Program-made: the position numbers and the translations under genes | The notes under the pieces: generated by a model | What the model saw: only the letters and a program-made list of their open reading frames with translations | Told to the model about the DNA's origin: nothing | Databases searched by the model: none | In this document: positions 32,248 to 40,291 of the stretch, piece by piece | How the letters are laid out: each line of letters begins with the position of its first letter | Numbering within the stretch: the first letter of the stretch is position 1 | Assembly (NCBI GenBank): GCA_900540995.1 | Contig: UQHO01000011.1 | Span: forward strand, 1 to 55,295 | Source: an uncultured Collinsella sp. | GTDB taxonomy: Bacteria; Actinomycetota; Coriobacteriia; Coriobacteriales; Coriobacteriaceae | Direction: 5' to 3' | DNA length: 55,295 bases

Positions 32248-33565
32248 TGAACGTGCTCCAAACGTGATGCAGGCCGGCGATGAACTTGTCGATGTCGGCC
32301 TTGTCGTTGTAGAAGGCCACGCTGGCGCGGCAGCAGGCAAGGTTCTCGACGCCCAGCCAGGTAAGCAGCGGCTGCGCGCAGTGGTGACCGGCGCGGATGC
32401 AGACGCCGTCCATGTCCATGATGCTCGCGACGTCGTGCGGGTGGATGCCCTTGACGTTAAAGCTCACAACGCCGTGGTGGTTGTCCCAATAGATGGAGCC
32501 GATGATCTGGACAAAGTCGAGCTGCATGAGCTCACCCATCAGGTAGTGGACGAGTGCCTGCTCGCGGGCCTGGATGTTCTCGTAACCCACCGTGTTGACC
32601 AGGTAATCAAGGGCGGCACCCGTGGCGAAGATGCCGGCGGCGTCCTGCGTGCCGGCCTCGAATTTCTCGGGAACGGGCGCCCAGACGGCGTCCTGCTCGG
32701 TAACAGAGTCGATCATTTCGCCGCCGGTGAGCATGGGCGGCATGGCGTTGAGCAGGCCCATCTTGCCCCACAGCACGCCGATGCCCATGGGGCCCATGGC
32801 CTTGTGCGCGCTAAAGGCAAAGAAGTCGGCGCCCAGGTCGGCCACATCGACCGGCATGTGCGGCAGCGACTGCGCGCCGTCGACGACCAGGTAGCCGCCG
32901 TACTTGTGCACGAGCTTGCCGAGGTTCTTGACCGGGTTCTCGACGCCCAGCACGTTAGACACCTGACCCACGGCCAAGATTTTGGTCTTGGGGCCCACCT
33001 TGGACAGAACCTCCTCGGTGGTGAGTTGACCGGTCTTGGTGGGGTAGAGGTAGACGAGCTTGGCGCCGGTCTCGCGGCAGACCTGCTGCCACGGAATCAG
33101 GTTGGAGTGGTGCTCCATGATGGTGATGACGACCTCGTCGCCCGGTTTGAGCACTGTGGGCGCAAAGCTCTTGGCGACCAGGTTGAGCGACTCGCTCGTG
33201 TTGCGGGTGAAGACGACCTCGTTGGCCTGTGATGCGCCGATGAGGTCGGCGATCTGCTGGCGGACCTTCGCGATGGCGTCGGTTGCCTCGACGGACAGCG
33301 AGTACAGGCCGCGCAGGGGGTTGGCGTTCATGCGCTGATAGAAGTCGCGCTCGGCGTCGAGCACACAGGCAGGGCGCTGCGCGGTGGCGGCGCTATCGAG
33401 GAAGGCGATCTCGGGGTGCTGCTGGAAGAGCGGGAACTGCGCCTTGTAGGGGTTGGTCTCGATGTCTACGGTGGGCCAGCCGCGCGAAGCCTCGTCGCTG
33501 GCGTCGAGCTCCATAGGCTCCGGTGCGGTACAGGTGTCGCATTTAACGTGCTCGGTGTCGATCAT
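32240..33565 (-). CDS. sufS: SufS-type cysteine desulfurase
   Basis: PLP enzyme of 441 residues that takes sulfur from cysteine for Fe-S clusters. The PLP lysine is in FFAFSAHKAMGPMG, the His-containing loop is CIRAGHHCAQP, and the persulfide cysteine matches the second Cys of LACCRASVAFYN by comparison with E. coli SufS. An N-terminal extension of about 40 residues with CDTC precedes the catalytic domain. It overlaps sufD by 4 bp (ATGA), which indicates translational coupling. Confidence 0.94.
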   Translation of the reverse strand: MIDTEHVKCDTCTAPEPMELDASDEASRGWPTVDIETNPYKAQFPLFQQHPEIAFLDSAATAQRPACVLDAERDFYQRMNANPLRGLYSLSVEATDAIAKVRQQIADLIGASQANEVVFTRNTSESLNLVAKSFAPTVLKPGDEVVITIMEHHSNLIPWQQVCRETGAKLVYLYPTKTGQLTTEEVLSKVGPKTKILAVGQVSNVLGVENPVKNLGKLVHKYGGYLVVDGAQSLPHMPVDVADLGADFFAFSAHKAMGPMGIGVLWGKMGLLNAMPPMLTGGEMIDSVTEQDAVWAPVPEKFEAGTQDAAGIFATGAALDYLVNTVGYENIQAREQALVHYLMGELMQLDFVQIIGSIYWDNHHGVVSFNVKGIHPHDVASIMDMDGVCIRAGHHCAQPLLTWLGVENLACCRASVAFYNDKADIDKFIAGLHHVWSTFNG

Positions 33566-34833
33566 GCGAGCTCCTCTTCAAAGTTGTCGATCAGGTTGTT
33601 GCCCAGGCGGACGACGGCGGCGCGGGTGCGCTCGTCGGTGGCGGAAAGTGTGGCGTCCTCCAGCTTGGCGCGGACGAACAGGTCCTCGGCGGCGTTTTGG
33701 TCAAGGCCGCGGCAGGCGAGGTAGAACAGCTGCTCGTCGCGGACGTGGCCGATGGTGGCTCCGTGGTTGCCGGCGACGTCGTCCTCGTCGCAGAGAATGA
33801 CGGGAACGGTCTTGTTGTCGACGCCCTTGTTGGCCAAAAGCACCGTCTCGCGCTCGGTGCCGGTTGCACCCTTGCAACCGTGCACGAGGTCGATGGTGCC
33901 GCGGTAGACCTTCTTGGACGTGCCGGTCAGCACGCCGTTGGCGTCGATCTCGCACTCGGTCTTGCGACCGCGGTGGCGCAGCTCGTAGTTAAAGTCGCGC
34001 ACCTGCTCTCGGGCGCCCAGGTAGTCAGTATCGATGGTGACCTTGGCGGTATCGCCCAGCAGGTCGCCGGCAAGGCCGGTGGCGCTGGCGCCGGCACCCA
34101 GGACGGTGTGCTGCACGTTGACGCGCGCGCCCTCGTCCAGGAACAGGCCGGTGTCGTCGAGCGCGATCCAGCTATCGTCGAGCGTCTGCGTGCAGGTCAC
34201 GTTGACGGTGGCGTACTCGTGGGCGCACACGCGTAGCACGGATCCCACGACGCCTTGGCCGGCAACGGGAGAGTCCAGGGCAATAAGCAGATCGAGCGTC
34301 GACCGGGGACGGGCGACGACGTCGATGGCGGCGATGGCCGCGGCTGCATCGACACCGCTCACGCGCACGGTAACCGTGGCGTGCTTGTATGCGGGCACAT
34401 CGATGACGATGCGCTTGGTGGCGTGGTCGGCCAAGTAGGTGTAGGCAGCCTCGCCCATGCCGGTCTCGAAGGCTTCAGCAGGGGAGAGCTCCTCCTCGAG
34501 CTTGATGGCGCCGGCCTGGTAGACGGAGGTTGCGGGCACGTCGAGCTCGGTCTCGGGCGTGATGCGGGCGCGGTCGGCGGCATCGCCGGGCGCGGAGGCG
34601 CGGCGCTCGGGGAAGCGCTCGGCCATGGCGTCCATGGCGGTGTCGAAGGCGTCTGCCACGCCAGTAAACTGCTCTTCCAAGCCCTCGACCTCAACGGTCT
34701 CGGTGGGAGCGGCGGCAAGCTCGTCAGAGAGCTCGAGCTTGGTCTGATTCATCTTCAGCCAGCCCCATGTGGCAGCCGGCATCGCATTGACCTGCTCAAG
34801 GGTGGTAGCAGCGGTGTTGGTGGTCTGATTCAT
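33562..34833 (-). CDS. sufD: SufD, SufBCD scaffold subunit
   Basis: Protein of 423 residues with a right-handed beta-helix core and the C-terminal SufBD family motif (VPVILCDEDDVAGNHGATIGHVRDEQLFYLACRGL, spread over about residues 350-385). SufD pairs with SufB and SufC to form the scaffold and is needed for iron entry. Its ATG overlaps the sufB stop by one base (TAATG). The sequence is less conserved than SufB, as is normal. Confidence 0.93.
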   Translation of the reverse strand: MNQTTNTAATTLEQVNAMPAATWGWLKMNQTKLELSDELAAAPTETVEVEGLEEQFTGVADAFDTAMDAMAERFPERRASAPGDAADRARITPETELDVPATSVYQAGAIKLEEELSPAEAFETGMGEAAYTYLADHATKRIVIDVPAYKHATVTVRVSGVDAAAAIAAIDVVARPRSTLDLLIALDSPVAGQGVVGSVLRVCAHEYATVNVTCTQTLDDSWIALDDTGLFLDEGARVNVQHTVLGAGASATGLAGDLLGDTAKVTIDTDYLGAREQVRDFNYELRHRGRKTECEIDANGVLTGTSKKVYRGTIDLVHGCKGATGTERETVLLANKGVDNKTVPVILCDEDDVAGNHGATIGHVRDEQLFYLACRGLDQNAAEDLFVRAKLEDATLSATDERTRAAVVRLGNNLIDNFEEELA

Positions 34834-36245
34834 TATCCGATCGCTCCTTCCATCTCGAGCTTGATCAGGTTGTTCATCTCGACGGCGTACTCAAGCGGTA
34901 GCTCCTTGGAGACCGGGTTGGCAAAGCCGTTGACGATCATGGTGCGAGCCTCTTCCTCCGGGATACCGCGGCTCATCAGGTAGAACACCTTGTCGTCGCC
35001 GATACGTCCGATGGTGGCCTCGTGGCCGATGTCGACGTTCTTGGCGCGGATGTCCATGGCCGGGATGGTGTCGGAGCGGCTCTGGTCGTCGAGCATCAGT
35101 GACTGGCAGCTCACGGTTGCCTTGGAGCCCTCGGCCTTGGGCGTGGCAACGATAGAGCTGCGGAACGTCTGGATGCCGCCGCTCTTGGAGATGCCCTTGG
35201 TCTCGACGGTTGCCGAGGTCTCGGGCGCGTTGAGCACGACCTTGCAGCCGGTGTCGAGGTTCTGCCCGGCGCCGGCAAAGGTGATGCCGGTAAAGCTCGA
35301 GCGGGCGCGACGGCCGTTGAGCACGCTCATGGGGTAGAGGTAGCCCACGTGGCTAACGAAGGAGCCGCTGATCCACTCGATGTCGCCGTCCTCGTCCACG
35401 CGCGCACGCTTGGTGTTGAGGTTGTACATGTTCTTGGACCAGTTCTCGATGGTCGAGTAGCGCAGGTGCGCACGCTTGCCCACAAAGAGCTCGACGGCGC
35501 CGGCGTGGAGGTTGGCTACGTTGTACTTGGGCGCGGAGCAACCCTCGATAAAGTGCAGGTCGGCGTCGTCCTCGACGATGATGAGCGTGTGCTCAAACTG
35601 GCCGGCGCCCTTGGCGTTAAGACGGAAGTAGCTCTGCAGCGGGAAGTCGAGCTTGGTGCCCTTGGGCACGTAGACAAACGAGCCGCCCGACCATACGGCG
35701 CCGTGCAGGGCCGCAAACTTGTGGTCGGTGGGCGGGATGAGCGTCATAAACTTCTCGTGGATGAGCGGTTCCCACTGCGGGTCGTGCAGGGCCTCCTCGA
35801 TGCCGGAGTAGACGATGCCCATCTTAGACGCTGTGTCCTGCATGTTGTGGTAGACGAGCTCGGAGTCGTACTGCGCGCCGACGCCCGCCAGGTAGCTGCG
35901 CTCGGCCTCGGGGATGCCCAGGCGCTCAAAGGTGTTCTTGATGTCGTCGGGCACCGATTCCCAGTCGTGTTTTTGGTCGGTGTTGGGCTTGACGTAGGTG
36001 ACGATGTTGTCCATGTCCAAGCCCTCGATGGAGGGGCCCCACGTCGGGTCGGGGAAGCGATTGAAGATCTCGAGGGACTTGAGGCGCAGGTCGAGCATCC
36101 ACTGCGGCTCGTCCTTTTTGGCGCTGATCTCGCGCACGATGTCGGGCGTGATGCCGGCGTCGAGGCGCTCGAATCCCTCCTCGCCATAGGTGAAGTCGTA
36201 GAGGCTGCGGTCGATGTCCGCGACCTCGGTGCGGTTCTTGGTCAT
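34833..36245 (-). CDS. sufB: SufB, Fe-S cluster scaffold subunit
   Basis: Protein of 470 residues, the usual SufB length. It begins with the DYKYGF-like region read here as YDFTYGEEGFERLDAGIT, and carries the beta-helix core and the family end motif DIGHEATIGRIGDDKVFYLMSRGIPEEEA. SufB assembles the nascent cluster in the SufBC2D complex. The gene starts 12 bp after the sufC stop, within one leftward operon. Confidence 0.96.
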   Translation of the reverse strand: MTKNRTEVADIDRSLYDFTYGEEGFERLDAGITPDIVREISAKKDEPQWMLDLRLKSLEIFNRFPDPTWGPSIEGLDMDNIVTYVKPNTDQKHDWESVPDDIKNTFERLGIPEAERSYLAGVGAQYDSELVYHNMQDTASKMGIVYSGIEEALHDPQWEPLIHEKFMTLIPPTDHKFAALHGAVWSGGSFVYVPKGTKLDFPLQSYFRLNAKGAGQFEHTLIIVEDDADLHFIEGCSAPKYNVANLHAGAVELFVGKRAHLRYSTIENWSKNMYNLNTKRARVDEDGDIEWISGSFVSHVGYLYPMSVLNGRRARSSFTGITFAGAGQNLDTGCKVVLNAPETSATVETKGISKSGGIQTFRSSIVATPKAEGSKATVSCQSLMLDDQSRSDTIPAMDIRAKNVDIGHEATIGRIGDDKVFYLMSRGIPEEEARTMIVNGFANPVSKELPLEYAVEMNNLIKLEMEGAIG

Positions 36246-36257
36246 TGCGTCGCCCCT

Positions 36258-37058
36258 TTACGCCTGCTGCTCGGCAGCGGCGGCCTCGGCCTGGGCGCGC
36301 TGCTCGGCGGCCTCGCGCTCGAAGGTCTCAAAACCGTTCTTGTCGATCCAGGGGATGAGCGAGGCGTCGTCCTCGCGCACGATGTGGCCCTTGACCATAA
36401 CGTGGACGCGGTCGACATTCAGGTGCTCCAAGATGCGCGTGTTGTGCGTGATGATGAGCATGGAGCCGTCGCAGCTCTTGCGGTAGGCGTCCATGCCGTG
36501 GCTGACGGTGGACAGGGCGTCGACGTCCAAGCCCGAGTCGGTCTCGTCCAGGATGGCGAGCTTGGGCTGCAGCAGCAGAAGCTGGAGCATCTCGACCTTC
36601 TTCTTCTCGCCGCCCGAGAAGCCCACGCCCAGCTCGCGGTTGAGGTAGGCGGTATCCATGTTGAGCTCGGCCGCGAGCTCCTTGACGCGACGGCGGAACT
36701 CCTTGCCCTTCATCTCCAGGCCGGGGCGGCCGGCGATGCTGGCGCGCAAAAAGCTCGACAGCGGCACGCCCGGAATCTCGACCGGGGCCTGGAAGCTCAG
36801 GAACAGGCCGGCGCGCGAGCGCTTGTCGGTGGTGAGCTCGGTGATGTCCTGGCCGTCAAAGACGATGCGGCCGTTGTTGACCGTGTAAACGGGGTCGCCC
36901 ATGACCAGGTGGCCGAGGGTGGACTTGCCGGCGCCGTTGGGTCCCATTAGAACGTGGGTCTCGCCGGCGGCGACGTTGAGGTTGACGTTGTGGAGGATGG
37001 TCTTCTCGTCCACGGAGGCGGTCAGACCTTCGATGGAAAGCAGCGGATTTGCGCTCAT
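36258..37058 (-). CDS. sufC: SufC, ABC-type ATPase of the Suf scaffold
   Basis: Cytosolic ABC ATPase of 266 residues. Walker A is LMGPNGAGKSTLGH, the ABC signature FSGGEKKKVEML, Walker B LAILDETDSGLD, and the switch His lies in IITHNTRIL. These match SufC, which drives shape changes in SufB and SufD. The last 20 residues are an Ala/Glu/Gln tail. It is the first gene of the operon. The ATG at 37058 has GAGAGGG upstream; a longer start reading is rejected. Confidence 0.96.
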   Translation of the reverse strand: MSANPLLSIEGLTASVDEKTILHNVNLNVAAGETHVLMGPNGAGKSTLGHLVMGDPVYTVNNGRIVFDGQDITELTTDKRSRAGLFLSFQAPVEIPGVPLSSFLRASIAGRPGLEMKGKEFRRRVKELAAELNMDTAYLNRELGVGFSGGEKKKVEMLQLLLLQPKLAILDETDSGLDVDALSTVSHGMDAYRKSCDGSMLIITHNTRILEHLNVDRVHVMVKGHIVREDDASLIPWIDKNGFETFEREAAEQRAQAEAAAAEQQA

Positions 37059-37122
37059 GCTGTCCCTCTCTGTATATGGTGTACTCATAGGTGTACTAAA
37101 CCCTAGGAATCTTCTCGGAATA

Positions 37123-37150
37123 AAGTTACTATGGGTTCGGCGTTAGTCAA
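37123..37150 (-). promoter_or_regulatory. candidate promoter of the suf operon
   Basis: On the minus strand TTGACT (37150-37145) and TAACTT (37128-37123) are 16 bases apart, about 65 bp before the sufC ATG. The -10 box is weak, which could suit regulation. Confidence 0.4.
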
Positions 37151-37187
37151 GGGAAAACCCGACTAATCCACTCGACTTTTCAAATTC

Positions 37188-37218
37188 TGGGACAAAATAA
37201 CCTGTTGTGTTTGTCCCA
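37188..37218. promoter_or_regulatory. 31-bp palindromic operator 1 (rrf2/suf)
   Basis: TGGGACAAA and TTTGTCCCA arms (9 bp each) with AACCTG inside. It lies in the divergent region between sufC and rrf2, upstream of both promoters. The same design recurs at 37232-37262. Confidence 0.75.
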
Positions 37219-37231
37219 CTTACTTAAGATT

Positions 37232-37262
37232 TGGGACAAACAAACCTGGTTATGTTGTCCCA
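37232..37262. promoter_or_regulatory. 31-bp palindromic operator 2 (rrf2/suf)
   Basis: TGGGACAA and TTGTCCCA arms (8 bp), the same length and the same internal AACCTG as operator 1, starting 44 bp further on. It ends 20 bp before the rrf2 start, so binding should block rrf2 transcription. The binding protein is inferred to be the Rrf2 product. Confidence 0.75.
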
Positions 37263-37282
37263 GATGCGATGGGAGGGTAGGT

Positions 37283-37714
37283 ATGCTCATTTCTTCTAAG
37301 GGCCGCTATGCCCTCCGGCTGATGATCTATATCGCGGCGCTGGGCGACGCCGAGGGCAAGATCGCCCTGCGCGAGGTCGCCGACCGCGAGCATATCTCGC
37401 AAAAGTATCTGGAGCAGCTGGTCCGTCCGCTCATGAAGGCGGGCCTGCTTAAGAGCGTGCGCGGCAAGGGCGGCGGCTACATGATGGCCAAGGATCCCTC
37501 CGAGGTACGTGCGGGTGACATCCTGCGCGCCGTCGAGGGCAGCACGGCGCCCGTGGCGTGCGACGGCATCGACAACAGCTGCGCCCGCAGTGACCTGTGC
37601 TCAACGGTCAAGTTCTGGCGAGGGCTGGACGACGTGATCGAAAAGTACGTCGACGGCGTGACGTTGGCCGACCTGGCCGCCGTCCCCGTAATCAACTTTG
37701 ACATTAAACTGTAG
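37283..37714 (+). CDS. Rrf2-family regulator (IscR/SufR-like)
   Basis: Protein of 143 residues with an Rrf2 winged helix: MLISSKGRYALRLMIYIA, then the recognition region VADREHISQKYLEQLVRPL and GKGGGYMMAKDP. Three cysteines follow in CDGIDNSCARSDLC (spacing 6 and 5), which resemble the Fe-S ligands of IscR (spacing 5 and 5). It probably senses cluster status and controls the divergent suf operon and itself through the twin palindromes at 37188-37262. The ATG follows GGGAGG. Confidence 0.92.
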   Translation: MLISSKGRYALRLMIYIAALGDAEGKIALREVADREHISQKYLEQLVRPLMKAGLLKSVRGKGGGYMMAKDPSEVRAGDILRAVEGSTAPVACDGIDNSCARSDLCSTVKFWRGLDDVIEKYVDGVTLADLAAVPVINFDIKL

Positions 37715-37726
37715 GGGCCGGCTTTC

Positions 37727-38146
37727 GTGAAGTCGTACGAAGCCTTTGATTCGCGTCTGGCACTGCTAGAGACAGCTCGATTCCAAGATTTCGACAACGA
37801 CTATGTTGTCTCCGGATGTGCGTATATCTATGAGCAGGTTTTCGGTATCTCAATTACGCTCCTTAAGCGTCTGCTCGAGTATGAGGGTGCCACGCTTGCC
37901 GCGTCGGGGTCTCCTCGTGCCATCTTGAAGGAGTCCTACCGATTCTACGACTTTATTGATGAGGCAGCCTGGCTGGATATGCTCAGAGACCGCAATACGA
38001 ACGTCCATATCTATGACAACAAGCTCGCTCAAGATTTGATTCAGCGCATCTTGAACGTCTATATCCCCGCATTCTGCCAGCTGAGGGACGGGCTGATGGA
38101 GCGTTACGGCGAGCTTCTGTTGGCGCCCGACGACCAGTTTTTCTAA
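37727..38146 (+). CDS. HI0074-family nucleotidyltransferase substrate-binding (HEPN) protein
   Basis: Helical protein of 139 residues that matches the NTase_sub_bind (HI0074) branch of the HEPN group: FGISITLLKRLLEYEG, SPRAILKESYRFYDFI, then WLDMLRDRNTNVHIYDNK. The HEPN motif R-x4-H is Arg89 to His94 (RNTNVH). Members normally pair with a minimal nucleotidyltransferase (MNT) as HEPN-MNT toxin-antitoxin modules, but no MNT gene is nearby. It starts with GTG only 12 bp after the rrf2 stop, with AGGGG as ribosome-binding site, so it is probably in the same transcript as rrf2. Confidence 0.85.
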   Translation: MKSYEAFDSRLALLETARFQDFDNDYVVSGCAYIYEQVFGISITLLKRLLEYEGATLAASGSPRAILKESYRFYDFIDEAAWLDMLRDRNTNVHIYDNKLAQDLIQRILNVYIPAFCQLRDGLMERYGELLLAPDDQFF

Positions 38147-38274
38147 TTCCTTAAGATTTCGCGGAGGGTTGTTGCCGTTTACCGAGGGGTTGTTGTGCAA
38201 TAACGGGCGAGCTGCAATACTTAAATCTATCTTTGCAAACTGCACTTTAACTACACCAATGCAGGGAGGATCTT

Positions 38275-40089
38275 ATGCAGCCCAAGCATTCTGCGATTGT
38301 CGCGGGCCTGACGCTGGCGCTTTCGTTTGGTGCCGTTTCCGCGCCGGCACCCGCCGCCGCCGAGGAGCCCACGCCGGGCGTTGCCTCGGATGCCACCGAT
38401 ATCGATAAGGGCCTTTACACCCAACAGTCCTTCTCGGGCGTGCTGAGGTCGGTCCAGGGCGTTTCGTTTGTCAACGTGACTCCCGAGATGAAGTACTTCA
38501 CCAAATATGAGAGCCATGGCAACTATAACCAGGGCTTTTCGTATGGCGACGGTTATAACGCGCTGGGCTATTACCAGTTCGACCGCCGTTGGTCGCTCAT
38601 CCCGTTTATGAAGCAGGCCTACAACTACAACCCTGAAAAATACTGCATGCTTAAGGATGCGATTGATCGCGGCAGCGAGATTTCCAACACGAGCAATGCC
38701 ATGTACGAGAACGGCCAGCTCACCGAGTTGGGCCATATCGCGCAGGATGCCTTCCAAGGTGCTTATAACACCGATCCTGCTGAGTTTTCGGCTCTGCAGG
38801 ATGCGTATGCGTACAACTCGTACTATGCGGTGACCGAGGCGTGGCTTAAGAGCGCTCTTGGCATTGACATCTCCGGCCGCGCCGATTGCGTCAAGGGCAT
38901 GGTGTGGAGCATCACCAACATGTGCGGCACCGGTGGCTGCAGAGACTTCTTCCGCTGGGCGAATCTTTCCAACGATATGTCCGACCGCGAGTTTGTGACG
39001 GCGCTCTCCAATAGCGTGGTCAACAATGTCGCCACCAAGTTTTCAAGTCAGCCCCAGTATCATGAGGGCTGGAAGAATCGTTATAAGAATGAGCTGAAGG
39101 ACTGCTTGGTTTTTATCGCCGAGGATGAGGCTGCCGCTGCGACGCCCGTGCAGCCCGAGCCTGCGCCGGTGCCCTCGCCGACACCTGATTCGAATGACGA
39201 CTCGAGTGACGATGCCAACGATGACAGGATGGATGCGCCCTCGACCGATGCTGACGGTAATGGCTCTGCTGGTGGCACTACCAACGACGGTTCTACCTCG
39301 AACGGCTCCGATTCGAACAGCTCTGCTGCGGGCGATTCGTCTTCAAGCTCTGCCGGCAATACGGACAGCGACGTTTCTGGTTCGACCGACGCTGACACCT
39401 CTAACTCATCTACTGGCTCGAGCGATTCGTCCGTTGACACCGGCTCTAACAACGGCTCCGGCTCTGACGCAACCCCTGATTCCGATGCTTCCAAGGACGA
39501 CTCGAATAAGGCGCCGGACGCTCCCGTTGCTTCGCCGGACAAGAAGCCTTCTTTCTCCGAGCAGCTTGGTTCTACGCTGGGTTCTTCGCTGATGGCTGGC
39601 GTCAATAACGGCTCGACTCAGAACAAGGACAACTCTGATCAGGCTTCCACGGAAAAGACCGAAGCCGCAAAGGGCGACTCCAAGGACAAGGCTTCCGAGA
39701 AGAACGAATCTGATAAGGGTTCTAGCTCTGAGGAGAAGGACGACAAATCCGCTCAGAAGAAGGACGAGGACAAGAAGTCTGAATCTGAGGAGAAGGACAA
39801 GAACAAGGACAAGACCGAGGACGGAAAGCAGCATGGCGAGGACAGCAGTAAGGGCAACACCGACAACCAGAACCAAGAGCAAAATGACTCCAAGACGGTG
39901 ACCACTACAACCACCACTACAACGACTAAGACTTCGGGCGGTAACATGCCCAAGACGGGCGACCTTATCGTTATGGCGAGCCTTGCCAGCGCGAGCTTGG
40001 CCACGCTGGGCGCTACGTCTATCGTAAGTGGTAAGCATAAGCTCGATCAGCAGAAGAAGGCTTCTGGGGAGGACGACTCGGGGGAGTAG
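38275..40089 (+). CDS. sortase-anchored surface protein with lysozyme-like domain
   Basis: Protein of 604 residues. A signal peptide covers about residues 1-29 (GLTLALSFGAVSAPAPAAAEE). Residues 65-275 form a cysteine-containing domain whose start (KYESHGNYNQGF...ALGYYQFDRRW) resembles lytic transglycosylase/lysozyme cores, with Glu79 as possible catalytic acid. Residues 285-555 are a Ser/Asp/Asn then Lys/Glu/Asp low-complexity stalk with a Thr run. The end has the sorting signal MPKTG (from residue 558), a hydrophobic helix and Lys/His residues. MPKTG differs from LPxTG in its first residue. The ATG follows GGGAGGA. No sortase gene is in the window. Confidence 0.85.
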   Translation: MQPKHSAIVAGLTLALSFGAVSAPAPAAAEEPTPGVASDATDIDKGLYTQQSFSGVLRSVQGVSFVNVTPEMKYFTKYESHGNYNQGFSYGDGYNALGYYQFDRRWSLIPFMKQAYNYNPEKYCMLKDAIDRGSEISNTSNAMYENGQLTELGHIAQDAFQGAYNTDPAEFSALQDAYAYNSYYAVTEAWLKSALGIDISGRADCVKGMVWSITNMCGTGGCRDFFRWANLSNDMSDREFVTALSNSVVNNVATKFSSQPQYHEGWKNRYKNELKDCLVFIAEDEAAAATPVQPEPAPVPSPTPDSNDDSSDDANDDRMDAPSTDADGNGSAGGTTNDGSTSNGSDSNSSAAGDSSSSSAGNTDSDVSGSTDADTSNSSTGSSDSSVDTGSNNGSGSDATPDSDASKDDSNKAPDAPVASPDKKPSFSEQLGSTLGSSLMAGVNNGSTQNKDNSDQASTEKTEAAKGDSKDKASEKNESDKGSSSEEKDDKSAQKKDEDKKSESEEKDKNKDKTEDGKQHGEDSSKGNTDNQNQEQNDSKTVTTTTTTTTTKTSGGNMPKTGDLIVMASLASASLATLGATSIVSGKHKLDQQKKASGEDDSGE

Positions 40090-40121
40090 GCTCTCAGTTG
40101 CCAGATAACTAAATAGTCGGG

Positions 40122-40156
40122 ACGGGGTCCGGTGCGAATGTATCGGGCCCCGTTTT
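40122..40156 (+). terminator. terminator of the surface-protein gene
   Basis: ACGGGGTCCGG...CGGGCCCCGTTTTG hairpin about 33 bp after the stop. The rest of the gap to 40291 shows no gene. Confidence 0.7.
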
Positions 40157-40291
40157 GTTGTGCAACGATTAATTGTGCCCCCTCACACCTCTTGTTACTA
40201 CCGTTGCCCGATATGTTTGCGCGGCGACATCGGTACATGCGATGCGGTCATTACAATTGGCATCGTGCTGCGATTTAGGGGGAACGTTTTG

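Noticed and set aside
35349..36950. 533-codon open frame on the plus strand
   Set aside because: Antisense to sufB and sufC; composition is typical of a shadow frame.
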